IMG/VR virus record: IMGVR_UViG_3300029889_000001
Location: 1-64,000 of that record
DNA from: a virus
Strand: one strand, 5' to 3'
DNA: 64,000 bases
The position numbers and the translations under genes are program-made. A model generated the notes under the pieces. That model had not been told where the DNA came from, made no database searches, and saw only the letters and a list, made by a program, of their open reading frames with translations. Numbering within the stretch: position 1 is the stretch's first letter; each line of letters begins with the position of its first letter. Positions 8,839-17,705 of the stretch are shown here, one piece after another.

Positions 8839-9081
8839 TTACAGAAATTTTGTATCCAAACCTAAAAGATCACGAATTTTCTGGTCAATCACCTCAGATG
8901 GAATCTTTTCTTTCTGCTCTACGTTAATTCCAAGCACGCTCCCATCATTATACAGAGTGACGCTTTTTCCTGTGGTTTGGATTGCCTTCAATGTGTCGTC
9001 GAGTTCACCAGCGTGAGCAGGTAATTCCAGATTAAATTCCGTGACGTAATATGATTTCTGTGTCTTGACCTTGATTGCCAT
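8839..9081 (-). CDS. Hypothetical protein, 80 aa
   Basis: A compact alpha/beta protein starting just after the portal gene (35 nt gap) with an AAGGAGAAGG-type ribosome site. No family was recognised. It is mixed charged, with no cysteine and no membrane segment. Confidence 0.65.
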   Translation of the reverse strand: MAIKVKTQKSYYVTEFNLELPAHAGELDDTLKAIQTTGKSVTLYNDGSVLGINVEQKEKIPSEVIDQKIRDLLGLDTKFL

Positions 9082-9116
9082 TCCTTCTCCTTATGTTGTT
9101 TGTTTTCTTACAGTTA

Positions 9117-11237
9117 TCAGGATTCCTTCACCACGGTTCTGGGCGTTCCACCTGCCGCACCTTTTTGCGATATGCGAGGCGGCTTGCTTCCCGAAGGGGG
9201 CCGTCCACCTGCGTGTAATCCTCCGCCTCCACCCTTGCCTCCACCGCCGCCCTTACCTCCACCTTCCTCTGGCGGTTGGATACCGAGCTTCTTCATTTCC
9301 TCCTGCGCCATTGCCATACCAATCAGTTTGGCTTTGGTGAGTTCCTGTTGCTCCTTGAAGTATTTCTTCATCTCGTCTTTTGGGTTGGCAATGTCCAACT
9401 TCTCCATTGTCGTTTCCCAGCTTACCGGGCAATCAGGCTGGCGCTTTAGTTGAAGCCACTTCATTTGCTCCTGGATTTGTGTGATCTTCAACAGTGTACT
9501 CGGCACGGAAATCAACCTTAGTTTCCGAACGAAATACTTTGCCCTCGTCAGTCTGTCGTACATCGACGGCGTGGTGGGGTACATATTTCCGTTTATGAAT
9601 TCATCAGGCAAATGGCTTGGAACCATGTCATCAGGATTGAGGTCGAACATCTCCTTTGCAATTCCGTCAGGTCCAACATACTCAATAAGCCTAGCAGCGT
9701 CAAACCATTGAGGAATAAGGTACTTCATCCTCTCGCCCAACTTCTTATTCGCCTTCTCAATCCTCATCGCAATCCCTCTGGCGATAGGACCGATAGCCCC
9801 TACTTCCTTATCTGCTGTGTCGTTGGCGATATTCAACTTCATATTGGCCAAGTTGCCAACATCGTTCAATCCTAATTGCGCTAGGAGTTTTTCAGAAAGG
9901 TATTTCAGCCAAGTGAAGTCTATATTATCGACTGTAACCGTATCAGGAAGCAGGGATTGAAATGCCTTTGTTGGCTCCTGACCGCCTGCTAGTCCTAGAC
10001 GAACATCTTCCTCAAATATATCGAAGTGCTCAATCTTCGCTCCTCCATTGGTATCCAGATCGTAGCCCATTGGAGGATTCTTTTTGGCCGTCATGGTCTG
10101 ATCGACCTTGCGCTCATGCTTCCTAATCGTTGTCTGGATTGACGCTACATCCCCTACTAACGATCTTCCTGAAGGCTCCCACGCTACATCGTCTACTGTG
10201 TATTGGATTATTGGAATTTCCGGGTCCCAGTCGAAAGAAGTACCGTCGTACATAACTTGGTCGAGTCCTGAAGACGTAATGATGAGCCGAAGGTTAGGGT
10301 AGATGCGGCAGTCCTCCACCATTGCAGGGCGATAGTAAGGTTGGCCATTCTTCATCCCTCCAAAGATTTCCTGTCCTAGCGCCGGTACTTTATAAAACCA
10401 GGACGTTCCCTCGTCTCCCATCTTCATTTCTAAACCAGATGTGTTGATTCGTATGTCCCTTACAAATGTGTATCTTATCTCTGTGTAGAGGTTTCCGAAG
10501 CTCCTGCTCTGCGTCTCCCCCACTTGCCCGTAACGCCACGTTGCAGCAAAGTCCTGCCGCTGCGCCTGAATCAGAGATTTGTAGTTATTGCGCCCGACTG
10601 TTTGAAATTTGCCTGCGAATAGAGGAAATCTTGCACACGCCTCCGCAATCGGCATATAGTCGTAAATCGTTACCGAATAGGCATCCTGAACATCATTTGT
10701 CTTTGACGGCACCTGCGTAGGCATTACGTCCAATAGTCCTAGCGCGTCAAATACTAATTCTCTTGGACCGAAATTATATTGAGAGCCACGGACCTTCGCC
10801 CAGAGGTATCCGACACCCATGACCGTCGCGTATTGCAGAGCCTTGAGAATTTGAAGGGGAAAGTCAGACTCTAAATAAACAGCCTTCGATACTCCAGTGA
10901 GCATCTCAGCCATTTTTTTGTAATTGGGTACATCGGAGCTAAATCCCGCGATTTCACGAACTTCCGCCATCGTCGTGCAAAATTTATTGACGGAATATCG
11001 TAATTCGTTTGTGACGAGACTTGACCGAGTTTTGTCTTTGAAAATCCCATCAAAGACACGTAGATTCTGATTTAGATTTTTATAGGACGGCTGACCCTCA
11101 AGCCAACCCTCGCTTTCGGAAACCTGCTCATCAACCCAAGCGATCTTCTCAGAGTCAGAGGCTTCCCAATTAGGAACACGCCAACGAATTGTCTCTGTCT
11201 GCTGAGGAGACGGAGTTTCTAGTCTAAGGTACGTCAC
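9117..11237 (-). CDS. Portal protein
   Basis: A 706-aa protein between the terminase gene group and the scaffold gene. It is mixed alpha/beta with a long helical clip/stem region (around residues 520-640) and a Gly-rich tail (GGGKGGGGGKGGGGG, about residues 670-690), typical for large portals. The frame opens with GTG at 11237 right after an in-frame TGA. The strong GGGAGG site instead lines up with an ATG at 11243 whose frame ends after five codons. Dropping one base there would join that ATG to the portal frame, so the true start or a base error needs attention. Confidence 0.8.
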   Translation of the reverse strand: MTYLRLETPSPQQTETIRWRVPNWEASDSEKIAWVDEQVSESEGWLEGQPSYKNLNQNLRVFDGIFKDKTRSSLVTNELRYSVNKFCTTMAEVREIAGFSSDVPNYKKMAEMLTGVSKAVYLESDFPLQILKALQYATVMGVGYLWAKVRGSQYNFGPRELVFDALGLLDVMPTQVPSKTNDVQDAYSVTIYDYMPIAEACARFPLFAGKFQTVGRNNYKSLIQAQRQDFAATWRYGQVGETQSRSFGNLYTEIRYTFVRDIRINTSGLEMKMGDEGTSWFYKVPALGQEIFGGMKNGQPYYRPAMVEDCRIYPNLRLIITSSGLDQVMYDGTSFDWDPEIPIIQYTVDDVAWEPSGRSLVGDVASIQTTIRKHERKVDQTMTAKKNPPMGYDLDTNGGAKIEHFDIFEEDVRLGLAGGQEPTKAFQSLLPDTVTVDNIDFTWLKYLSEKLLAQLGLNDVGNLANMKLNIANDTADKEVGAIGPIARGIAMRIEKANKKLGERMKYLIPQWFDAARLIEYVGPDGIAKEMFDLNPDDMVPSHLPDEFINGNMYPTTPSMYDRLTRAKYFVRKLRLISVPSTLLKITQIQEQMKWLQLKRQPDCPVSWETTMEKLDIANPKDEMKKYFKEQQELTKAKLIGMAMAQEEMKKLGIQPPEEGGGKGGGGGKGGGGGLHAGGRPPSGSKPPRISQKGAAGGTPRTVVKES

Positions 11238-11316
11238 TCATGGTCACTTTCCTCCCGGTACATGCCGCATCCTCAGACGTGGCTAAACGCATAGTAAACC
11301 AAATCTTGTCAACCGT

Positions 11317-12150
11317 CTAGTGCCCTTTTTCGTAGGCTTCTGCGTGGAGGTAGCTTTCCCTCTCATACGCTGTTGGGTTTTTCCTACCCTCGCTCATTTC
11401 CTCAGCCCTGCGCAGGAAATCCCTGTTTTTGTTATCTCTGGCATTTGCCATCAAAGTCCTACGGTCGCTCCTGATCTGGCCGATGAACTCGGCTTCAATC
11501 GCCCCTCTTTGTTCCTGCTGGCGTCGATGCTCAACCCTTTCCTGTCGCCTTTGAAGTTCCGACAACCTCTCCGCTTCATGTGCGGAATTGCAGATAATCT
11601 TTTCGTATCCTCGCGGCGCAGGAAGATTCTCAGGCATACCGCTCATAATCTTTCCTGATGCGTCCTTGTAAAATACCACTTTTTTATCTAGTTGAGCTTT
11701 TCCCATGCTCCACGATTTCGGCCTCATGTCGTGCGCCGTATCTGATACTCCTTGGGTAAACCTTCTCCATATATATACGATACGGTTGACTATTCCTGGT
11801 CCGTATGGGGGATACCAGCAATCTGCGGTACGCCAATGTTGATCCATCCAATGTGTGATTCCTTCAGTTGTCTCTTTTGCCCAAATATAACAATACGTTC
11901 CATCATCCTCGTACCATCTTTTATTTTCTTTATCGTAACATCCATGCTCTACGTGACCATTCCTCCAGATGAGAACAGCCGCCTTTATGCTGTCAATCCA
12001 GTCCCATGGATCATCATCCCCTGGCATTCTCTTTTTGACGCTCACCCACTTTTTCGATCTCTTGGCGGCAATAGCCTTTTCCTTGCGCTGCTGCTTAAGA
12101 GCGGCAAGTTCAGTTTGCAATACCTCTATTCTATTTTCCTGTGCGCTCAC
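11317..12150 (-). CDS. DUF551-like protein, 277 aa
   Basis: The GTG at 12150 forms a GTGA overlap with the upstream stop and has GGGAGG 4 nt before it; an in-frame ATG at 12180 would lengthen it by ten residues. A short coiled N-terminus is followed (residues about 30-110) by WVSVKKRMP, a YDKENKRWY segment and THWMDQ, the DUF551 pattern seen in many phage genes. The C-terminal 130 residues are Arg/Glu-rich helices with an RKNP motif also found in the 230-aa neighbour at 12632-13324. Function is unknown. It lies between terminase and portal. Confidence 0.7.
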   Translation of the reverse strand: MSAQENRIEVLQTELAALKQQRKEKAIAAKRSKKWVSVKKRMPGDDDPWDWIDSIKAAVLIWRNGHVEHGCYDKENKRWYEDDGTYCYIWAKETTEGITHWMDQHWRTADCWYPPYGPGIVNRIVYIWRRFTQGVSDTAHDMRPKSWSMGKAQLDKKVVFYKDASGKIMSGMPENLPAPRGYEKIICNSAHEAERLSELQRRQERVEHRRQQEQRGAIEAEFIGQIRSDRRTLMANARDNKNRDFLRRAEEMSEGRKNPTAYERESYLHAEAYEKGH

Positions 12151-12635
12151 ACATCCTCCCGGTTGTAGAACTCCTCGCACATCTCTTGCAGCTTAAGAAA
12201 CGATTCTCTCGCTTTTTCTTCCACGTCCTCACGGTCCCACTCAATAGAGATTCCGTCACCTTTTATTTCAATCGTTTGACCGTGGTGAACCTCTGACACT
12301 GATCCAAAAGGAACCCAAGTGGCAAAGTATTTTACCTCTCCAGTGTGTTTATTCTTTACTGCTTGGCGATAGAACACAATGTAGTCAATCTTGGAAAGGT
12401 TAAGATCGGAAGGAGCTAAGCCGTCTTCGATTTCATAAGCATTTACTCCCCCGATACGTGTGATCATCCTCGTTGCGCCATGTCTCCATCCCGGTCTATC
12501 ATCTACATTTGGAATGGTTTGATGAATAGATTTCGCTATCTCCACGAAAATCTCGATTGGCGGTGCGTTTTTTCTGGCGCGTTCTACCGCGTCGCGTTGC
12601 TCCGGTGTCATCAATTCAGTGTCTTTGGTAATCAT
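12147..12635 (-). CDS. Hypothetical protein, 162 aa
   Basis: No recognised domain. It is an alpha/beta protein with an acidic C-terminus (helix ending FYNREDV). It overlaps the upstream gene by ATGA and the downstream GTG start by 4 nt, implying translational coupling within the terminase-portal segment. Confidence 0.7.
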   Translation of the reverse strand: MITKDTELMTPEQRDAVERARKNAPPIEIFVEIAKSIHQTIPNVDDRPGWRHGATRMITRIGGVNAYEIEDGLAPSDLNLSKIDYIVFYRQAVKNKHTGEVKYFATWVPFGSVSEVHHGQTIEIKGDGISIEWDREDVEEKARESFLKLQEMCEEFYNREDV

Positions 12636-13324
12636 TTCCCATCCTCCAATTTCATCCTGTCCATTTGACCGCTAGAAACCTGCCTCAACTCCGCTCCGGG
12701 AACGTTTATTGTCCCGTATCCTTCGCCCGTCTCCGAACGCTTGAACCCTAGAATACCACCATTCGGAAGGCCGACAGGAACGTATTTCTGTTTGTCTTTA
12801 TCAAACCATTCCTGCGTCAAAAACTTTCCTGTATGCGTACCGTCGAAGTCAATATCCTCGACTACTTCCCCACGCTCCAATGCCAGTTTAGCGACAGGAG
12901 TGGTCATTAAATGCATAAAGTTGTCCGTAAATTTCATTTTCCTGACGGCTTCCATTGTGGCCTCATGCCGTTCTTTGTAATCCATGTCCGCAGGATTCTT
13001 CCTTTTTCCTAGCCTTACATCCTGTTCCTTGCGCTCATAATAATCTCTCTCATCTATCCTGCGCTTCCTGAGTTCGGCGTAACGAGGTTGAATCTTTGTC
13101 CACTGGAGCCTGTCGAACTTGGAACGTTCGCCTAGCTTCTCAATGTCCCTATTGCCCCAGTACAGAACCGGACCCCAAGCGCGATACTTTATCACCAACT
13201 CAAATTCATCAGTTCCACGGCACTGGATAGAGCCACGGTCCCAAATAACTGTAAACCACCTAGTCCATAAGCATACGCAGTTCTCGTGCTCGTTTAGGCG
13301 CTTGGTAAGTTTGAGAAACTTCAT
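12632..13324 (-). CDS. Hypothetical protein, 230 aa
   Basis: A highly charged protein (residues 75-130 very rich in Arg, Lys, Glu and Tyr) with RKNPADMDYKERHEA, echoing the RKNPTAYERE segment of the DUF551-like protein. It overlaps both neighbours by ATGA-type junctions. No family was recognised. Its position suggests a packaging or head-assembly accessory. Confidence 0.7.
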   Translation of the reverse strand: MKFLKLTKRLNEHENCVCLWTRWFTVIWDRGSIQCRGTDEFELVIKYRAWGPVLYWGNRDIEKLGERSKFDRLQWTKIQPRYAELRKRRIDERDYYERKEQDVRLGKRKNPADMDYKERHEATMEAVRKMKFTDNFMHLMTTPVAKLALERGEVVEDIDFDGTHTGKFLTQEWFDKDKQKYVPVGLPNGGILGFKRSETGEGYGTINVPGAELRQVSSGQMDRMKLEDGK

Positions 13325-13530
13325 TTCCAGTCCCTTAGAAATTCGTATATCGCGGTGGAAAGTTTGTATTTCGCTCGGTCCTGTGCGATCACATCGGCAA
13401 TATCGTGAATGTGAGGTTTAACGTTTATAACACCGCGAAAATGAAGCAGTGCTTGACGTGTTGTTTCAGATTCCTCTTCGCTTAGGTCAGAATCTAAGAC
13501 GACTATGAAGGCTTTTGCTCTATCACTCAT
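13321..13530 (-). CDS. Small conserved phage-type protein, 69 aa
   Basis: Starts with a beta strand (AFIVVLDSDLSEEE) followed by helix, LRGV-like and D-x-I-A-x-D-R segments. I know this layout from short proteins near terminase/portal genes of many phages (ferredoxin-like alpha/beta fold). The biochemical function is not known. It is ATGA-coupled to both neighbours. Confidence 0.7.
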   Translation of the reverse strand: MSDRAKAFIVVLDSDLSEEESETTRQALLHFRGVINVKPHIHDIADVIAQDRAKYKLSTAIYEFLRDWK

Positions 13531-13796
13531 CTCTTACCTCTCACCAGAGAGTTCAGTCCAGCCTTCGTTCCTTCATGCGCCCGATTAAAAGGCGTCAGGA
13601 GTTCGTGATCTGGAGCAAAACCGTCTCCTTCGATGCGCGGCCTGTTCGTTAGGTCTACAATTTTGCCGCCAGATGCAAAGTAGTTCTTTACGCGGTCAAA
13701 GTCGCTCAAAACAGGCTCAGGTTCAACCTTTGGAGCCTCCTGCGCCGCTTCCTCTGGCTTGTTCCACCTGTCGTTAAACCACTTGATTATGCCCAT
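13527..13796 (-). CDS. Hypothetical protein, 89 aa
   Basis: Starts at an ATG preceded by GGGGGAAA. An N-terminal amphipathic helix (IIKWFNDRWNK), then a Glu/Pro-rich linker and a basic C-terminus. No family was recognised. Confidence 0.65.
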   Translation of the reverse strand: MGIIKWFNDRWNKPEEAAQEAPKVEPEPVLSDFDRVKNYFASGGKIVDLTNRPRIEGDGFAPDHELLTPFNRAHEGTKAGLNSLVRGKR

Positions 13797-13808
13797 TTTC
13801 CCCTCCCG

Positions 13809-14075
13809 TTATTTTGTCATGAGTTCGATGTAGTCGTAAACCTGTTTTGCACACTTCTTCTTTTCTTCTTCCGGCTTATTGTCACGAAACGCCTCCAATA
13901 AGTTACGCCATAGGGTGATAGCATGAGGAAGTCTTGCCATAAGCAACCTTTCCCTGACCTCAAACCGATGCTCCCAATCTATTCCCTGTAGTCCTTTTCT
14001 ACTCCACCACATGATAACTAACAAAGGTGGGATCGTAACAAGCATAAAAACGGCCATCAATACGTCGTGGTTCAT
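13809..14075 (-). CDS. Single-pass membrane protein, 88 aa
   Basis: The chosen ATG at 14075 has GGGAGAGG upstream and begins 13 nt after the terminase stop; the longer frame to 14198 would overlap terminase by 110 nt. Residues 5-24 form a hydrophobic transmembrane segment ending MWWSRKG, followed by a charged helical tail (about 60 residues). The size and topology recall a holin or spanin component, but the position next to terminase and the absence of a lysin nearby make that uncertain. Confidence 0.65.
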   Translation of the reverse strand: MNHDVLMAVFMLVTIPPLLVIMWWSRKGLQGIDWEHRFEVRERLLMARLPHAITLWRNLLEAFRDNKPEEEKKKCAKQVYDYIELMTK

Positions 14076-14088
14076 TGCCCTCTCCCGT

Positions 14089-16239
14089 CTACCAATCTCC
14101 AACTGAGAATGTGTTCGACATACACCTACCCTTATTGGGGTCTGTTTTCTTCTTGCTTGGAACATTGTACCTCTTTTGCGACCGTGCGGATAGATCATCG
14201 TAAGTATGGCAGTTCAAATAGCTCTGTGCAGCAGCACGTATCCTGTCGTCATGCTTGTTCTTTTGGTGCGTCATAACGTCTCTTCCGCCGTCTTTCGTAT
14301 GGCGCTCAAGAGTCTTCAACTCCTCTATCAGCCACTTGGAGTAAGGAACGTACCAACCTCCATTTACAGCCTCAATAAATCGATCCATCAAAATAGGTAC
14401 AGTGACTTTGTTGGAATACCATCCTTCCCGATGCTTGTTTTCGTCCTTTACTTTCTTACCATCTAGCCTTCCTGGAGTATGGTGCCAGTTGAAACCCATA
14501 ATCTTTAATTGGTTCTGGCAGGTATCTCCTGGTCCTTCGACCTGTTCGATTGAGAACTTCACTCCCCTATAATGTCCAGATACTTGTCCGTACCACGTCG
14601 CCATAGCCGCTAGGAAAGGAACTGCTTGCGCGGGGCTGAATCTCAAAGATGTAAGCTCTGCGGCTTGAAAATCGCAACCCGATCCGCTTGAAACTCTTGT
14701 CATGGATGCGCAGAATCTATCCTCATCCTCGTGACCTAGACCGTGCGCAGTATCGACTCCACAGCTATACAAAGCTCCTCTTTGCGGAGGCTCATAAACA
14801 AGAAGCCTGTCGAATGTATAGCTTTCGGTTTCTTCGTCTATCGGAAGCAAAGGAACAAGTTCCCAATCGTATCGTTCATCTCGATTTGATTTATGGGTTA
14901 AGTGAATGACTTCTTTGCTGTAGTCTATTTGAGATTCACTTGGATCGAACTCTTCTAAAATGGAATGTCCTGTGATCGCATAGGCGTGGAATGGTTCTTT
15001 GCGGACCTTTTTCCCATCACTCTTAATCTCGTAAATATCGTCTTCCAGTTCCATGATTGTCTCTTGGTCAAAGACACTATCATGTACTCCGGTTAAAGCC
15101 TCAAAGTCATCGGCAGGTAAACGTGCAGCGTGCTGCTGTAATGAATGTCTTTCCTTTGCCTGAGCATACTCAATTTCCCACCAATACTGCTGTTCGATTG
15201 GAACACGATAATCCGAACCTACAACTTTGGCTAGATATGGGGTGTTTCTAATGTACGACTCGCAGCGTGTTATATGAGCCTTCGTTGCGTCTAGGCGTCT
15301 CTCATAGAATCCTGCCGGGACAGGGTGCTGCCTCATCCAATCAGCTTCAGGATAAAGATCGGTTGCTAGAGGCCACGATAGGAATATAGGGCACATTCTT
15401 CCTGTATTTAGAGGCCACTTTTCTTTCTGCGATCTCCAGAAATCAGCAAACCATCCAACGTTTCCCGATCCTGTACTCTCGAATACCATAAATAGGTTTT
15501 TCGTCGGGTGAGTAGCAGGTAGCAATCCTTCCTCAATAGTGTTGTGAGGATTAGGGATAAGAGAAAGCTCTGAGATGTGGATTAAGGTAGGACTCTTTCC
15601 TTGTGCAATACCTTTCGGCTGCATACCGGATTCAATATTGAGACGTGATCCGTTTGAAAATCCTCTCTTCGGAGTCCTTGGAGGAATCAACCAAAACGGA
15701 CACATGTCGTATGCTGTGTTTAGTTTTACCTCAATCTCTTCTGACTTTTCCTTTTGTACGGACGCCATAACAGCTAAGACGTTAGGTACAAAAAGCATCC
15801 TGTGCATGAAGTACAAAGCTACGAGAGACGTGATCCCGATTTGGCGGGCTTTCAGACATAAAATCTGTATACCCGCCTGTTTCTCTTCTAACTCAGCAAC
15901 AATCGAATCGAAAACGTCTTGCGATCTCCTATTTTTGAACTTCTTAATCTGCCCACCTTCGTCAACGCAATAAGCGTAATTATCACGCCAGTAGTGGTAA
16001 GAGAGAGAGCAGAGTACCTGCTCATTCAATATCCAGCGTCGTATCTCCGCACGTCTCTTGTCGGTGAGGGGAGCTACCTTATCGATCCATGCGCCTTTGG
16101 AATTGCTTGCTAGGGTGGTTATAGACTTAATGTAATTCGTGAACTCTACAACTTCATTGAAGGTGTGATGGGTCGGCATCCACCCTTCTTTTGCGGCAAA
16201 AAAGTTTAGATTTTGTTCGATGATCTTTGGGCTATACAT
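14089..16239 (-). CDS. terL: Terminase large subunit
   Basis: A 716-aa packaging motor. The ATPase shows a deviant Walker A (CLKARQIGITS, residues 128-138) and a Walker B-like LIHISE (219-224). The C-terminal RNase H-like nuclease starts with SCGVDTAHG (Asp at about 496) and has a late acidic pair in KHDDRIRAA (about 678). It would cut concatemers and translocate DNA through the portal at 9117-11237. It follows the TTG-started 81-aa gene and the candidate small terminase. Confidence 0.9.
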   Translation of the reverse strand: MYSPKIIEQNLNFFAAKEGWMPTHHTFNEVVEFTNYIKSITTLASNSKGAWIDKVAPLTDKRRAEIRRWILNEQVLCSLSYHYWRDNYAYCVDEGGQIKKFKNRRSQDVFDSIVAELEEKQAGIQILCLKARQIGITSLVALYFMHRMLFVPNVLAVMASVQKEKSEEIEVKLNTAYDMCPFWLIPPRTPKRGFSNGSRLNIESGMQPKGIAQGKSPTLIHISELSLIPNPHNTIEEGLLPATHPTKNLFMVFESTGSGNVGWFADFWRSQKEKWPLNTGRMCPIFLSWPLATDLYPEADWMRQHPVPAGFYERRLDATKAHITRCESYIRNTPYLAKVVGSDYRVPIEQQYWWEIEYAQAKERHSLQQHAARLPADDFEALTGVHDSVFDQETIMELEDDIYEIKSDGKKVRKEPFHAYAITGHSILEEFDPSESQIDYSKEVIHLTHKSNRDERYDWELVPLLPIDEETESYTFDRLLVYEPPQRGALYSCGVDTAHGLGHEDEDRFCASMTRVSSGSGCDFQAAELTSLRFSPAQAVPFLAAMATWYGQVSGHYRGVKFSIEQVEGPGDTCQNQLKIMGFNWHHTPGRLDGKKVKDENKHREGWYSNKVTVPILMDRFIEAVNGGWYVPYSKWLIEELKTLERHTKDGGRDVMTHQKNKHDDRIRAAAQSYLNCHTYDDLSARSQKRYNVPSKKKTDPNKGRCMSNTFSVGDW

Positions 16240-16243
16240 AAGT

Positions 16244-16489
16244 CTACCTAACCATCGTCCCGTTAGCCTTCGGAACCCACTCAGGAAGAACGCTCAAGAC
16301 CTTTTTCATGTAAGATTGGTCGTTGTCGTCCATATTTTCGAGTAAATCTTTTTGGCTATCAAAGACCTGTTGACCACCAAAGCATAGGAATGAAGCCTGT
16401 AGTGTGTCATATAACGCGAACTCTCGCGGCCAGTCAGGATCGTCCTTGTCCTGCGCTATCTGTTTGCCAAGGTCTATAAATCGGATCAA
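16244..16489 (-). CDS. Hypothetical protein, 81 aa (TTG start)
   Basis: The start is a TTG right after the stop of the upstream gene, with GGAGGGG 4-5 nt before it. The product is acidic, alpha-helical and has a VLPEWVPK end. It lies between the candidate small and large terminase genes, so it may be a packaging accessory. No family was recognised. Confidence 0.65.
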   Translation of the reverse strand: MIRFIDLGKQIAQDKDDPDWPREFALYDTLQASFLCFGGQQVFDSQKDLLENMDDNDQSYMKKVLSVLPEWVPKANGTMVR

Positions 16490-17383
16490 TTACCCCTCCA
16501 ATAGTCTCTGTCTGATCGGAATTAGCTTATCTTGAATATCGGTTGGAGGTGGGAAGAGGTCGTCAAAATCATTGTTGGTTGTATACTCCGCATCGACTGT
16601 CTTCCCATCGTCCTCATCTTTAGCTTTACCTTGCCCACCACCACGAAACACGGCTACCTGCTGCGTGCCAATGAATGTCGGTCCCTTCGGAGATTGCATG
16701 ATTCCTAGCGCAATATCCAACGCTGTCCTGTCCTTCTCCCCTCCAGCCATCTTCGCATATTTTACTCTTGATTTCGTTACGTCGGGATGGTTGGATACCG
16801 CAATAAACCTGCTCCGGTTCCAGCAGTGGGTCTGTACAGCCAACTGGATTGCTCCTAGAAGATGCTTTATGTTTACCTTTGCGGCTATGGACATCGCTTC
16901 CCATGACAAACATTCCCTGTCGCCTATAGGAACCTTATCGTAAACCTTTAAGAACGCCTTAATCTCTGTATCATCCGTCGCAAAACGCATCGCGTCAAGA
17001 GCAGCCTTTAAGCCACCCTTGACGGTCGTTTTCAACATCGGAGTGAGTGGGGGAGACGCTATGAGAGATTCAGGCTTTACTTTTAGTCTTTTTAGGGCTT
17101 GGAGAGTCCTGCTTTCCAGATTCTTCGGCACCGGCATCAACGACTTTGACTTCCTTGCTTTCTTTGGGGTGATCTCGCAACCATTGTGCTGTGCGCTCTC
17201 CAATATAGGATTCGGATTCGGGGTCTCCAATGTCGAGCCACTCGTTAATTGAGATTGACTCGTCTGCGAGTCCAAGGTTTTTCTTTGCTCTATCCTCTTC
17301 GGTTTCAACCCGCGTGAGGACGGACTCTCTTTGCTGTCCTGGTTCGGGCCAATATCGTTTTCCTGCTTTTCTGACTTCTTCAT
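16490..17383 (-). CDS. Candidate terminase small subunit with overprinted disordered N-terminus
   Basis: 297 aa from an ATG at 17383 (GAGGG 6 nt upstream). Residues about 120-250 form the conserved part: SWEAMSIAAKVNIKHLLGAI, then a SNHPDVTKSRVKYAKM helix, DRTALDIALGI and PKGPTFI. I recognise this pattern from proteins annotated as small terminase-like just upstream of phage large terminases. The first ~105 residues are low-complexity Ser/Gln/Lys/Pro and overlap the 136-aa gene in another frame for 314 nt. A shorter start (ATG at 17137 or 17038) would avoid most or all of that but has no good ribosome site. Confidence 0.65.
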   Translation of the reverse strand: MKKSEKQENDIGPNQDSKESPSSRGLKPKRIEQRKTLDSQTSQSQLTSGSTLETPNPNPILESAQHNGCEITPKKARKSKSLMPVPKNLESRTLQALKRLKVKPESLIASPPLTPMLKTTVKGGLKAALDAMRFATDDTEIKAFLKVYDKVPIGDRECLSWEAMSIAAKVNIKHLLGAIQLAVQTHCWNRSRFIAVSNHPDVTKSRVKYAKMAGGEKDRTALDIALGIMQSPKGPTFIGTQQVAVFRGGGQGKAKDEDDGKTVDAEYTTNNDFDDLFPPPTDIQDKLIPIRQRLLEG

Positions 17384-17480
17384 GCAGACCCTCTAAAGAC
17401 TTTGCAATCAACTCCCATGCTACCACAAGACGGTCGTTTTGCTCTTTGGTCATACATAGACCCTTTTCTTCGTTAGCCAT
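17070..17480 (-). CDS. Hypothetical acidic protein, 136 aa
   Basis: ATG at 17480 with GAGGG 5 nt upstream. It is a helical N-terminus (LVVAWELIAKSLEGLHEEV) plus a Lys-rich tail. The folded-looking sequence here suggests this is the ancestral frame and the neighbouring terminase-like N-terminus the overprinted one. The first 31 nt also overlap the 56-aa gene. Confidence 0.65.
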   Translation of the reverse strand: MANEEKGLCMTKEQNDRLVVAWELIAKSLEGLHEEVRKAGKRYWPEPGQQRESVLTRVETEEDRAKKNLGLADESISINEWLDIGDPESESYIGERTAQWLRDHPKESKEVKVVDAGAEESGKQDSPSPKKTKSKA

Positions 17481-17620
17481 AAATCCCTCAGAATCGGACA
17501 GGTATCGGCAGCGTCCAAGTCCAGAGATTTTGTCTCATGTAGCCCCTCTTTGCGTGATTTCTCGCTAAAATAAGGTCCGCAGATGCGATCACATTCTTTT
17601 TTCTTGTCCTCTGGCGTCAT
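17450..17620 (-). CDS. Hypothetical small protein, 56 aa
   Basis: The start at ATG 17620 is preferred because GGAGAGGG precedes it; the longer frame to 17680 lacks one. A charged helix with two cysteines (residues 10 and 14 region, DRICGPYF) and a third near position 42. No family was recognised. Confidence 0.55.
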   Translation of the reverse strand: MTPEDKKKECDRICGPYFSEKSRKEGLHETKSLDLDAADTCPILRDLWLTKKRVYV

Positions 17621-17705
17621 GTTCCCTCTCCTCAACAGATATACCACAAACACACCCGCCCTCAACAGGTAAATTGTCAAGGGCGGTCGTCATGCGAGAA
17701 ACAGG

